Positions 25,018 through 37,060 of a DNA stretch of 64,000 bases are shown one piece after another. Source of the DNA: Formicarius rufipectus (taxonomy: Eukaryota; Chordata; Aves; Passeriformes; Formicariidae); the NCBI GenBank assembly GCA_013399695.1, contig VXAU01002243.1, forward strand, positions 1 through 64,000, written 5' to 3'. Under the pieces are notes generated by a model. The model had not been told where the DNA came from and did not search any database. It saw nothing but the letters and a program-made list of their open reading frames with translations. Position numbers and translations under genes: made by a program. Within the stretch, counting starts at the first letter, position 1, and each line of letters begins with the position of its first letter.

Positions 25018-25121
25018 CGGGCCTCGGGCCGCGGCGCTGGCGATGCCCGTCCCCATGGCAACCCCTCCGGGCACACCGCGCCGGGACCGCCTGCCCGCCC
25101 TCCCTCCGCACCGCGCCCCCT
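24950..25121. promoter_or_regulatory. CpG island, probable XIAP promoter (left part)
   Basis: Composition switches abruptly from AT-rich to CpG-dense at about 24955 and stays so up to the gap. It includes a 14-mer at 25049-25062 (GTCCCCATGGCAAC) that fits the RFX X-box consensus GTHNYYATRRNAAC. Position and orientation suit the XIAP start region. Confidence 0.65.
25018..25121 (-). other. XIAP: Inferred non-coding first exon of XIAP (3' part; 5' part in assembly gap)
   Basis: In a GC-rich, CpG-dense block the minus strand reads GAGGCCCG then GTGAGAG, a near-perfect donor, with the exon side at 25018. It lies upstream of XIAP exon 2 in the right orientation and its upstream side runs into unresolved bases. 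One ATG with strong Kozak context (GCCATGG, at 25056-25054) lies in it. Splicing to 16988 is an inference from position, not proven. Confidence 0.5.
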
Positions 25122-25467
25122 NNNNNNNNNNNNNNNNNNNNNNNNNNNNNNNNNNNNNNNNNNNNNNNNNNNNNNNNNNNNNNNNNNNNNNNNNNNNNNN
25201 NNNNNNNNNNNNNNNNNNNNNNNNNNNNNNNNNNNNNNNNNNNNNNNNNNNNNNNNNNNNNNNNNNNNNNNNNNNNNNNNNNNNNNNNNNNNNNNNNNNN
25301 NNNNNNNNNNNNNNNNNNNNNNNNNNNNNNNNNNNNNNNNNNNNNNNNNNNNNNNNNNNNNNNNNNNNNNNNNNNNNNNNNNNNNNNNNNNNNNNNNNNN
25401 NNNNNNNNNNNNNNNNNNNNNNNNNNNNNNNNNNNNNNNNNNNNNNNNNNNNNNNNNNNNNNNNNNN
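25122..25467. other. Assembly gap (346 unresolved bases)
   Basis: A run of N flanked by CpG-rich sequence on the left and a C-rich, purine-poor tract on the right. It probably hides the XIAP transcription start. ORFs spanning it are artefacts of translating N. Confidence 0.99.
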
Positions 25468-25615
25468 AGCTCCCTCAAACCCCTCAGCCCCTCAAACCCC
25501 TCGGCCCCCTCATCTCCCTCCTCTGCTCCCCTCGCTCCTCCATCCCCTCCACGCCACCCTCTCTTCTCTTCCCTCAGCATCTCCAGCAGCCCCTCGTGTC
25601 TCACCATCATCTCCA
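25468..25615. repeat. C/T-rich strand-asymmetric tract with CCCCTC repeats
   Basis: Plus-strand units such as CCCCTCAAACCCCTC repeat several times and guanine is scarce. The minus strand is therefore a G/A-rich run with many GGGG blocks, a composition prone to G-quadruplex or triplex formation. It abuts the gap directly. Confidence 0.7.
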
Positions 25616-28154
25616 GATGATTTCCAGTCCTGAGCGTGCTCATCCCAGAGATGCCCTTGCTCTCACCTCTTGTCCCCCAACAATTATAGCTTGGTACGAC
25701 TTAAATCTGTTAAACCTGAATTTTTTTTTTTTTTTTTTAACTAGAATTGTCCCACTCCGACAGAAAACCCAGGCAATTTTCTTTGGTACTCGCAGCCAAA
25801 ATAAACTAACCATTATGACTAAGACAAAGATGGTCTTGAACATTAAAATATTCCATTAACCTTTATCTTTTTTTGGCCCTCGTGGCTGGTCCAACACGAC
25901 CAGCAGCTAGGACACTGGGCTGAGTGTGGGGGACCTCCTTCCTGCTATCCTCAAGAAAACTAAGCTACGTGTAGTAACACCCTCAAACATTTTTCCTTTT
26001 CCCATTGTGCATATGAATAGTAGTGACTTACTTTTTTCAGATCATGTGCCTCCAGAGACTTGTGGCAGATTGTTTGGGACAGATTCAGGAGATGCAGTGT
26101 AATTATACAACGTACCAGAATGTTTGCAGATTCCAGGGCTTAGACTGAGAGCCCTTTTGGTAAGGATGATTTCTCACTTTCTCACATACTAATACCCCAG
26201 TTTGATTCAAAGCTTGTAGTTATTATAACTATAGTGTACTCTTAAGTAATGAAATAGTAACAGACTCACTTTTGTTGATTAGGAAAAAACCTCACATAAT
26301 GAATATTCTGTAATCAATAATACCCAATAATTTAGGATTCAAATTCAGATATCAGTTGCTCTTCAATGAAAAAAGAATGATCCACAACCTAGAATATAAC
26401 ATTTAATAGGCAGCATAGTGGTGGTGCACAGTCTACAGAAATAAACAGCTCCACTGCAGTAGTGAGTCACGTCAATCTAAACTCATTTCACATCAGTCCA
26501 AAGCCAGGCCATTTATTTAACAATCTTTGCCATAATACAATACAGTCAGAGGTAACACAGCAATGTGAACATGAATATTTTATCTTCTAATTGCTTGTCA
26601 TACCACATTATTAATACATTCATTAGCAATGATTTTTACAAAAGCTCTTGCTCTGTGAGGTTTTGATACTTTTCCAGATGAAGTAGATTGTTTTTAGAGG
26701 TCTAAATCAAAAACTTTGGTAAAAGTTTAAATCAAAAAGCTCTTGCAGCTGTATCTAGAAGAACTAGAAAATAAGAAAACACAATGAAAAGGAAAAACAT
26801 CAGCAATAGGGCAAATAGTACTCATAAAATGTTTCTTCTCTGAACAAGCTAAAGTTCTCTGTTTTCTGTTGAGTTTAGCTGACTTACAATGCAGTTTGAA
26901 TAAAGTTCTGAATCAGTCAGTGGAACTGTCAAAGAGTACAGTTGTACTGTGCACAAAGCCTTTGGTGACCCAACAGCATTAAAACTAATTGTGTTACTGA
27001 CGAGTAGTTGTCAATAGAATTGTACAATGATGATATCTGAGTACAGAAAGTTATTGAACTCGAAAGAAAATTTCAAGCAATGCCTTTGCCAACACCAAGT
27101 GGGTGTAAACAAATGCCATATTTGTTGTATTCTCACTTTCATTTGAAATGAACAAAACTGTACTTTAATTTGTTGTGTTCTGTATAAAAACAACAAAAAA
27201 AATCAATTTACTGACTTCATATAGATGTAGCCTCTCTGAGCTTTTCTGTCTGCTTTTCTTGTGGAAGGACTTGTAGACATTAGATTATGGGCATTAACTG
27301 ACCACAGAGCAATTTCATACGTCGAGTATCTTCATCTTAGTCTTGTATTTTCATCTCAGATAAATTGAGAAAGAAACAAACAAGGAAAGGAACTGAAATG
27401 TAGAAGTGTACATATGCATGTGCACAATGGGGTTTCTGATGTGTCCCTGCATTATGTATGTGAGGAACCCTACTGCATTTTTTCAGCTTGTGTTATTTAT
27501 TCTATAAGTAAAGAAACCAGCCAGTTATCTTGGAAAGTGAGTAATCCATAGCATACATGGTGGCACCTTATAAACACACTGTTCTCCCAAGCCTGGTACT
27601 GCACAACATTTCACAGAAAATTCACTTCTTCTATTTTGGAAGGTAACTTTCTGTACATATTATCACACAGGGTTGATTTAAACTGCAGTTCTTCATTAAA
27701 AATTTAGTTTAAAAAAGTAAACACAAGCTGGCCCAGGAATCTGAAGAGTCTGGGAACAGTGGGTTTGGCTGCAGCTCACTTGAAAAGACACTTTTGCTCA
27801 ATGAAGGGGCAGTACTTGGAGGGATAAAGGGAGCTGCCAACCACTGCTGATGTCTAAGGGGAGTCCAGTAGGTGCATGGAGTTTTGGTTTGTTTTTTTTT
27901 TTTCTTTTTGTGAAATATGAACATCTCGTAGCTTAGACAATTTTCAAATTGAACAATTTCCAAATGTTTCTGGTTGTTTCATGCAAAAACGATCTTTTAA
28001 CATCCTTCTGGAGGAGAAGTTGGTAAAATTTTCAGGATTAATTTAACGTACACCGTACTAAAATTTCTATTACAATTAGACTCTTTTTTTTTTTTTTTTT
28101 TTTTACAAAATTACTACTCCAAATATTTGTATAAACAGTTTGGAGTAATGTGGA

Positions 28155-28482
28155 GAATTTTAATTAAATTATAGAAAACATCACAAAATTCAGTAAGGAC
28201 AAATGCAAACTCCTGCAAGTGGAAAGAAATAACCACTTGGTGGATGGAAGGAATGGGAACACAGAACTGGCTGATCAAAGGGAGTCAATGGTGGAAAGGC
28301 AAGGGACAGTGTGATAAACAGAAATAAGATTCTGAGTGTGTGTAGTCAAAAGGTTTTCAACCATGATGACAGTCAAGCAGTCCCGATTCTTGGAGGACTC
28401 CATGACTAGACTGGATAAAGCCCCTTGGCTGACTCTGCAGGAGGTTGGATTAGATTGCCTCCTGAGATCCTTTCCATTAAAA
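28155..28482 (+). mobile_element. CR1 LINE fragment, internally deleted
   Basis: The segment near 28196-28230 (GGACAAATGCAAACTCCTGC) resembles the 3' part of the avian CR1 reverse-transcriptase ORF. The end (GACTGGATAAAGCC... GGAGGTTGGATTAGATTGCC) matches the conserved CR1 3' end in the plus direction. The part between the two is shorter and diverged. Identification is from memory of the family; boundaries are approximate. Confidence 0.7.
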
Positions 28483-31400
28483 AATATAACAAGTATATAA
28501 GTCTGAGAAAGATCATACAGAAAGTATAATCTCTTTGAAACTTTCTTTACACAATTGTGTTGAAATTTCAAGCAGCCTGAGTCAGATAAATATAAACCGG
28601 ACTTAGCACACAGTTCTTTGACACAAACTCTTTAGTCAATAATGAGTCATAAGTTCATATGGGAAACTGTGTTTGTTGATGTATTCTCTAAGAAATTAAT
28701 GTAATTTATTTTTTACTCATCTCATTGGCTAATCAATTGGACCATGAGGTTCATGAATGGAGGGAAAAAAGCTGTGCAATCCAGAGCTGGAATTTCAGGG
28801 GTGCAGCAGAGAAAGAAAATCAAATATGGAAAAATTACAAAATAGTTCCTTGATTAGGAATATTTTCTTATGAATATGACAATAGGAAATCAAGTAAGAG
28901 ATAAGTAACAGATGTCTGAAAGCTGTCTTTCCCTGTGAATTACATCCAATGTTCTTGCTACCATTTGAAAAAAGAGATTCAGTCATTTGATAGGAAAACC
29001 ATGCATTTGTATGCTGGTCCACAGAAAATCAAATCTAGTTCCCTCCTCCAAAACAGAATGACATCCTTTCCCTTTATCCACACCACTTACTATTACAGCA
29101 TATTCTTTCTTTCCTTTTGTTGCAAGCAGATAGACATCATTCTCATTATATTTTTCATGAAGATAGTGGAAAAGCCTCAAGGGAAATCTGAGATAAATAG
29201 AGGTATCATTATAGTACAGAGACAGGAAAAGTTGAAAAAACATGAAGAGCCTTTTCAATTTCAGCAATGAAATCTTATGCAGGACAAATGTTCCTGTAAC
29301 TTCCAAATCCATTGCTGATCAGACAATGTAATAAAATGCCTTCTCATTAAAACTAAAACCATCAAATAATGGCAGCAGTACTGAACCTGGTAATACATGC
29401 CCTGTGGAAAAGTTGGCTTTTAAGTATGTAAATAAAAAATATTCTTTTGATGTCTTAGTATGCTGCTCGCTGAAACTACTTCTAAGTTCACTTGTGCATG
29501 GTGTCAAATCAGGGACAAACAGTGTTTACTTTCACAATTCACTGAACAGGCAAGCAAAGATAAATGCCAAATGAAGAGAAAAATGGTAAACTAGTGAGTT
29601 ATTTCAGTTCTGTTTGAACTGATTAATGAAAGAAATAATTATCTAGAGCTGGGACTTTGGACTTAACAAGCATGTGGCATATGACCACATACATGGTTTT
29701 CTATTCATAATCCCTTTGAGCTGGAATATTAGTGCAGGCACACAGATACTATATGTCTGGTATAACAGGTAGAAAAAAGCCAAATTCAAGGCAATGCTTG
29801 CCTGTTCCCTGCATGCTTCCATGTTATACCCTGATAGGAGAAAAGCGCCAAAGAGGAGCAAAGAGGAGTGCTGTTGTTAATAAACATGTCCCTTTTAACT
29901 GATCACTTTGGTCATTCGTTTTCCCCATGTCCTGTTAATGATGTCTGAAAATTTTTATACATAGGGGAAACCCAAGATGACCATCCAAATCTAGGGTGAG
30001 CAAACTTTTCTATAGTTCTTAAATGTTTTATATTGCTGTTTAAGTGGAAGGTTAAAAAATATGTTCTTCACATGTCAAAGACAACTGTATTAAATAAGTA
30101 TCTTCTGACTTTGGACTCACTCAAACTACCAGAAAGAGATGCAGCAGCAGAACAGAGAGTAATGGACAAAATGCCCCAGATTGCTTTCTAGACTGGGATC
30201 AAGAATGAGGAATCTGGACTAGGAGTTTCAGAAATAGCTTCTTTGACTGCTAACATCTGCCAGCCCCAGGTTTAGCAAAGTGTTCAGGATTTTTCTTACA
30301 TGATTATCATTAGCTGCAGACACACTTTCATTTTAACATACTTGATATCTGGGGTACACAACCCAAACAAGGGTGTGGACTGTGTTGGTAAAGAGTCCAA
30401 CTTACCAAATTCAGGTTTTACCTTCAAACCTTCATATTCTCTCAATGCATTAATAACTACCGTTACCTCTCACAATAAGCCAGCACGAGGCACCCATGCC
30501 ATGGGATAAGCGTCTGCCCACTGCACTAACAGCCTCACCAAGAGCTCTAACAGGCACCCCGATAAGTGGTGACTGTAAACTTTGGCTTTCTACACTTTCC
30601 TGCATCACCAGCACCCTGCCAACCTTCTCAGAGGCTCCAGCTATCTGGGGTTTCAGTGCACACATGCAGAGGAGAGGGGCGGGGGCACAAGCTGTAAGCA
30701 GTTGCGGTGGAGCTGCTGGGACACCAGCATGGGCTGCCTGGCTCTGCCAGCGCTGGAGAGACACTGCCAGGGAGCTGCTGCAACAGACCCTCCATATGCC
30801 TGAACACAACCTGAGTATGGGTTGAAGTTACCTGAGGGATTTTGTCAGCAGAGTGTCATAAGTCATCCCATTTTCTGAGAGATGTGTGTCATCCAAGAGA
30901 TGTAATGATATAGACCTGTCCTGTAGAATATCCAGCTATTAGATCAAAGAGTGAGTAATAGCTGTGAGCCCAGCAATATCTGTTTTACAAGTTGTACTCT
31001 GTCTCTGTGCATTAGTGGGCTCAGGAAGCACTGCAAGACTCTAAATGGCACTGTAGTGATACTGTCACTGCTCAACTTGTAAAACATGCAAATTTCCTTG
31101 GGCTTTTTCATATTTTCACACTTTACATAATATTATCTTGAAATCCCAGTAACCAACCTTGATAAAGCCTTTTCTAGGGAGGTGTGTGTCCTGGAAAACA
31201 ATTTTTTTCTTAATTAATTTATTATTTTTCTGTTGTGCCATCATTATTCAGAGCAGGCAAACAGGAATTGTCCATGCAGTGGTTCCAGCTTAGGTGGGGA
31301 GTAAAGCCCATCAGTACAGCTTGTCTCCATCCTTCAAACAAGTCCCAGCAGTGTCTCACACTTCTGCACTAACATTTTGCCACTTGGTGAGGCTGTGATT

Positions 31401-33429
31401 AAAGACACAATTGTGCTTTTTCCAATATTTGTACATTTCTCCATTGTTCAAAGCTGTTGATGAAACAGAGGTTTTGGGGTGTCTTTTTGTCTTTCCTTGT
31501 CAATGCTAATCATGAAAAAAACAAACAGAACTCTTTAGAACTACACTGATCAGAAAGAAATACACATTGAAGAAATAAAACATTGTGAAGCAAATAACTG
31601 ATCTGCTGCCTATCAAATGCTGTTCCAATCACATTACTCCAGGCATTGCTCCCAGCACCATTTTTAGCAAACAAAGCCCCTTCTTCACAGGCACTATGTG
31701 GAAGAGTTTAATTACTCTTTCTGCCTTTAATTTCTCACCAGCAGGTTTCACGAACATACAGAGAACTGACAACTTTAGCCTTGACCAGAAGACTTCCAGG
31801 TCAACAGGGTTTGGAATTGGAACCTAAGTCTACAGCTGGCTCTTGCCTGTGCTGGCAAGTGGGTAAGAAAGGCAAACTACAACTCTGACGGAAACAACCC
31901 TGCTTCCTGCAAGCTGAAAACAAGCAAACCTTTCCCAAACAGTTTGATTCTCCACATCCACTGATCTTAATTAAATCTGGGACATTTTACAGCTCAAGAT
32001 AATGAAGTGACACTGAGTTTAGCTATTAAAAAACCCACAAAAGTTGTAAGAAGTGTTTGACAATCACTGTCTGAGAATGTTTCTCTTTTCAGTTGCCCAG
32101 AGAAATGGAAACAGCTGGTGCCAGCTAATGTTTAGGATTCTTACTTGCCTCACCAAATGGAAATCATCTGGAAAATGTGGAAGCATGCCTTCTTTGTATC
32201 ATTTTTCTTCTGTGTGAGAATTTAGGAAATGTCTGCAGAAAAAGAACCAGAGCAATCATCAAACAATGACTGATTAAAAAAAAATAAAATTTAGGCATTT
32301 AGGACAATTAATTCCTACATGGACATGATAAGCCAAATAATAAAGGACATTTTATTCTAAACAGTAATTTTTAAAATGTCTGTGCATGAAAAGTAAACCA
32401 TAGCAGCCAGTTGTTAAAATTATGACTTGTCATATGAATCCATGGAGTGGGTTAATACAGAGGAAATGAGCTGTTGGATGTTTTATTTCTTCTGCCTTAG
32501 TACATTTCCAGCTCTCCTAATGTGTGTCTGTAGTATTTATTTAGAAAACAACATTTTTACAAGATTAAATTACCACTGATACTTTTCTAGCTGTGTATTT
32601 GCTGGATATTACAGCCTTGAAAACCTTGTATTTGCCATTAAGCTAAATAATTTGCTGCTGCTATCCAGCTGTTACCATAGTGGTGACACAGGCCTTTTCT
32701 TTAATGTAGTTGGGACAAAACCTTCAGAGTACTTCTTTATTCAGGCAGGAAGCACAGTAGGTGACTTAAGACTGTGGTGTGACATACCCTGCTTTTGCAG
32801 TCATCATCATTCTTCCTTCTTTTCAAAATTTTATTTTATTCCATTATTTAGAAAGGTAAAAGTCAACCTGTAGAAATAACAGAAGGAAACATAAAGCTGT
32901 CCTAGCTTTTAACAAGGCTCTGTGACTCAGTTATATGAATTTTAGGATGCCCATGACGCTTTTTGTAGCACACTAAACCCTCATGAAAAGGTGGAGAATA
33001 AACTTTAAGGGCTGTTTTATAGAACTAAAATATAAATCTTATTTTTTAACCTAGGTAGTCCTCACAATTCAGCTAACATCAGGTGGTACTGAGAAAGATG
33101 TTTCACTACATAAAGATGTCCACCACAAAAGCAAGTATAAATCAAAACTAAATATAACTTTGTAGCCTTGAATGAAAACTACTCTGTGTCAATAATATAT
33201 TAATCTGAAGAGGAATTGGTACATACTTATTTTCAAAATATTTTGCTTTGCCTACATTATTTTAATAAAATGTTTGTGTCTCTGTTTTAGATGTCGTATA
33301 TCATATATATACCATGCATCTTACTTAAATAGAGCATATTTTATATAAATCTTATCACAAAATGTTTTCTCTAGTGCTATAGAAATATTGTGGAGTTGGA
33401 CTTTTCACAGAGTAGGCATGGGTTGCACG

Positions 33430-33640
33430 AAGGAAAATTTCATTTTGACTCAAGGAAGAAACATTTCACTGCTTAAACACTGGGACAGAGAAATCACCTC
33501 CCTGCGAGTGTTCACAGATCTGTGAAGGCACTGAGCAACCTCACTGAGGTTTTTAGGGTGTGCTTCAAGTGGGATTTTGGAGGAAGTGGCCACCAAAATT
33601 CCCTTCCAGCCTAAAAGTACTCTATAATTCTGTAACTGTC
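33430..33640 (+). mobile_element. CR1 LINE 3'-end fragment
   Basis: The segment contains AGGAAGAAACATTTCACTGC, CACTGGGACAGAGAAATCAC and, at the end, CCCTTCCAGCCTAAAAGTAC followed by CTATAATTCTGTAA. This is the order of landmarks in an avian CR1 3' end, including the ATTCTRTG-type tail. It is substantially diverged, so an old insertion. Confidence 0.72.
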
Positions 33641-35748
33641 AAAGCTATAAAAATTTAAATGGCTGAAATAAATACATCTAGTTTTATATATAATAGGTAA
33701 TAGAAATTGTGCAATAGCTACACTGTTTGCAAGAGAATTTCTAAAATATATCTAAAATGGATTTCACTCAAGCAATAAATAACCGTATTTATAGCCATTA
33801 TAAAGATCTGTATCTGTTTTTCCCTGCCTCATATCTATCTTAAACTGTGTCTGCAAGTTAATGGAAAATGGCAAGTAAATTGAGTCTAGAATAAATATAT
33901 CTGTAAAACCCAAGTACATTTAGTTTATAGTTTCAATGTTATAGATGCTTTCCAATGCTCTTTGCTATGCTGTAGTTCTAAACACAAAATCAGAAATACG
34001 TAGTCCTTCATCTGAGAATCATTTCTGAGAAAATACTCCACTTGGTTTGGACTTCTAAGAGAACTGTTTCACTACCCATGTTTATTTAGTATTCTTTATA
34101 TTTTATTAAAAACCTGAAAAGAATAACTTGGAACAGAGAATTGCAATGTACTGAAAGGTGAAAATAATTCTGAGCTACAAATCAAGATATTTATGTATAA
34201 AAAATTGTGATATATTAGGACATGACTTTGCTAACTTTTATATAAGATGAAAACTTTACTCATGTCTAGTCTGTGCAAGTCTCAGCAGGTAAAATTACTC
34301 ACCAGCATAAATGTTCATCAGAATAGCCTCTAAATGGGTTGTAAATACCTTAGTAAGTATCTACCACACAAAAGATTTGTAGCACATCAATGCCCACAGC
34401 TAATGCATTTCCTTTACTCTAAAAGTTCTACCATTCACCATGATTTCACTATTCCACTCAGTATAAATGAAATGTGTAGCCAATACAGAAAATGAAGTAA
34501 TGCTGATTTGGTAAAATAGTTTGACAATAATTGAGTGTATTTTAATCCCAGTCCTAATTATTCTATAATTATTTGAGTATTTAATAAGCTGTTTAATTTA
34601 TAGCCCAGCTCTTACAGTCAGGAAATACTCTTTTACTGAGCCACTGTTGAATGGTGGATCTACAACACTTACAGGTTTCCTAAAATTCCTTTCAGTGACA
34701 TTCATTTTGTGAATCTTTAGAATCCTTGAGAAACCCCTTAAAACTCTCATCTCTTTGAAAGCCATATCACAGTTTATTAACATTTCAAGTGAGTATATTC
34801 TAAGATTCAGGTAAGCAAATGTGTCTGTAGGTTTAAAGTTGCAGGTGAGTGCCTGTGAGACAAACATACTGAAACTGAGCAATTCCAAGAGTGCCCCTGA
34901 AAGCCACGGGAGCCAGGCATCTGACCTTTTGCAAAAGGTTTTTATGGCCCCAACTGCATTTTTAACATCTCTGAAATTCTGTTTTTGTGTCAGCATTTAT
35001 TGTGGTTGCTAACTAAAACGTGAATGTTACTGAAAACTATCCCATCGCACTGTACTACTGTCACAGACCCAGACCACAGGCATTTGCTACAAAAATCCAC
35101 ATCCTTTGAAACAGTAAAAGTTGTCAATGCACTGTACTGGTATGGTATGGAGTCTACATTGGGAAAAAAAACAACATAGAGGATCTTGAAAAGAAATTCA
35201 TAGCTCTGGTCAAGAGAGAAGGAGAACAGTAATTTTAGTGAAATTGCTCTCAGTGATGGTCGAGGGATCTAAGGGTTTGCAGAAGCAAGTCAGCATTTTG
35301 CAAGAAGGTGCAACACTGTCCATTTGTCTCTTTTCTATAACTGAATAACTTCTCCAATTTAAAACCGAAGAGTTATGATGATTTGCTGATGTTCTACAGG
35401 TTTTCTGATCAGGGCTGTTTTATGAGTGGAAAAACACTTTTACACCAAGTGCTTGCAAGGTGTTTATTTGGGCTAACCATGGAGAGCACAGAACAAGCAG
35501 AGAACGCTTTCTGTTTCAAATTCGCAATTTTCTGACATTTCATGATATTTGTGAAATGATTTACACTTCAGTAGTGGAGGAGGCACGTACAAGACTGAGC
35601 AGGCAGGTGAAACAAAGATCTCCCAACAGGCAAGAGGAATGTCTGCAAAGACCAAACACATCTGCTGCCTCATCAAACGGAGTGTTTTTAGCCCTTATAT
35701 CCAGATTAGCAACTGAAGAGAATACAGAACTGCCTAGGGAGAGTTAAC

Positions 35749-35850
35749 CGAGGGCACAGAATCAACTAGGCTGGAAAAGACCTCTGACATCAAGTCCAAC
35801 CTTTGGCCAACACCACTTTGTCAACTAATGATGCAAAGATGTGCAACACG
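35749..35850 (-). mobile_element. CR1 LINE 3'-end fragment, antisense
   Basis: The plus strand reads CACAGAATCAACTAGGCTGG, AAAAGACCTCTGACATCAAG and TCCAACC, the well-known reverse complement of bird CR1 3' ends. The 3' terminus is at the left. About 100 bp remain. Confidence 0.72.
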
Positions 35851-36118
35851 TAAGAAAACAGGCACAGGCATTAGGGACGGCGATCAGAACACGACATCCA
35901 TATAGTTGTTCGCCCGAAGTGTTTACATCCAGAGAGGACACCGCTTGGATGTTTCACAACTTTGTATACAAACCTTTTTCTTTCTTTTTTTTTTTTAATT
36001 TTTTTTTTTTTAACCGATGTTTATTATTAATCCGATTCACCGCTTTAGCCATGTTTTTATGAGCACACGTGTCAGGCCCTCCTCGTTGCACGTGTGTGCA
36101 GGGGACACCGTGGCTGTC

Positions 36119-36211
36119 CCGCACACACGGGGATGTCACACCCCATGGTCACACCCCGCACACACACTCAGATGGGTGTCCCACCCCTCACACACACACA
36201 CAGAGTGGGTG
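36119..36211. repeat. CACACCCC-type minisatellite / CA repeat
   Basis: Variant units CACACCCC, CGCACACACA and (CA)6 follow each other up to the edge of the gap. The array probably continues into the unresolved bases and may be why the gap exists. Confidence 0.75.
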
Positions 36212-36472
36212 NNNNNNNNNNNNNNNNNNNNNNNNNNNNNNNNNNNNNNNNNNNNNNNNNNNNNNNNNNNNNNNNNNNNNNNNNNNNNNNNNNNNNNNNN
36301 NNNNNNNNNNNNNNNNNNNNNNNNNNNNNNNNNNNNNNNNNNNNNNNNNNNNNNNNNNNNNNNNNNNNNNNNNNNNNNNNNNNNNNNNNNNNNNNNNNNN
36401 NNNNNNNNNNNNNNNNNNNNNNNNNNNNNNNNNNNNNNNNNNNNNNNNNNNNNNNNNNNNNNNNNNNNNNNN
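36212..36472. other. Assembly gap (261 unresolved bases), probable site of THOC2 exon 1
   Basis: N run between the CA-rich minisatellite and a very GC-rich block. THOC2 exon 2 starts in mid-codon and needs an upstream exon of about 24 codons with the initiator. No matching coding sequence exists in the resolved sequence from 36473 to 42217, so exon 1 most likely lies here. Confidence 0.6.
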
Positions 36473-37060
36473 GGGTGGGACGGGCCGCTGCGGCCTGCGA
36501 GGAGGGAGGCGGGGGGCGCCCGGGCCTCGGCGGCGCGGGGGACCCGGGGGGCGGCCGAGCGGCGTCCTTGCCGGTGGGCTGAGGGTCGAAGCCGTGGGCG
36601 GGCGGAGCGTCCTTACCGCCCTCCTTCTCTCTGTCTCGGCCGACCCGACATTCGGCCCCCGCAGCTGGGCCCGGCCCTGCCGGCTCCCCGATCACCCCTT
36701 CCAGCCTGCGGGCCGGGTTTGTCGCCGGCGGGCTCCTCTTCGGCCTTCCCCCGGTGGCAATACGGTCCCTGACGCGTTCTCAGTCCGCGTCTCGCACTGT
36801 TCTGACCGTTCCGGAGGAGGCCCCAACCCCCGCGCCCGCCTTTCCACCGATTCCGGCGGGACTGGCGCTTTATTCTTTGACCCGGGCAAGGTGGGATCAG
36901 CCAGTCCGTGCTGCCCTACAGTGTAGCTTCTGTGTGCCGAGAGGTCTGTCCGCAGCCCTCCCCATCAGCCCAGGTGCGCCGGGGGCCACTGGTGTGTGTG
37001 TTTGAGCCATCTTGTCGAGGGAACTGCTGCGTCCCACGAGGATGTCTCTGCAGGGGGAAT
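36473..37060. promoter_or_regulatory. CpG island at the THOC2 5' end
   Basis: Very high G+C and CpG density directly after the gap, decaying after about 37060. GC boxes (GGGCGGGCGG near 36596-36605) and a CCATCTTG YY1-like core near 37008 are present. It is upstream of THOC2 exon 2 in the correct orientation, so it is read as its promoter and start of intron 1. Confidence 0.65.

Larger units (their letters stand above)
25616..36090. other. XIAP-THOC2 intergenic spacer
   Basis: About 10.5 kb between the two CpG islands. No ORF resembles a known protein. It holds three CR1 fragments (28155-28482, 33430-33640, 35749-35850), a run of about 22 T near 28083-28104 and a shorter T run near 25722-25739. 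The remainder is unassigned AT-rich sequence; regulatory elements cannot be judged without comparison. Confidence 0.6.

Noticed and set aside
24947..25859. Long ORFs on both strands across the first gap
   Set aside because: Most of their length is unresolved bases translated as X; the flanks are CpG-island and C-rich sequence without coding character.
28083..28104. T run as the tail of a processed pseudogene or SINE
   Set aside because: No gene-like or SINE-like body and no target-site duplication could be seen next to it; a simple homopolymer is enough.
36017..36926. Long ORFs across the second gap
   Set aside because: Same artefact of reading through N. None contains the expected THOC2 N-terminal sequence.
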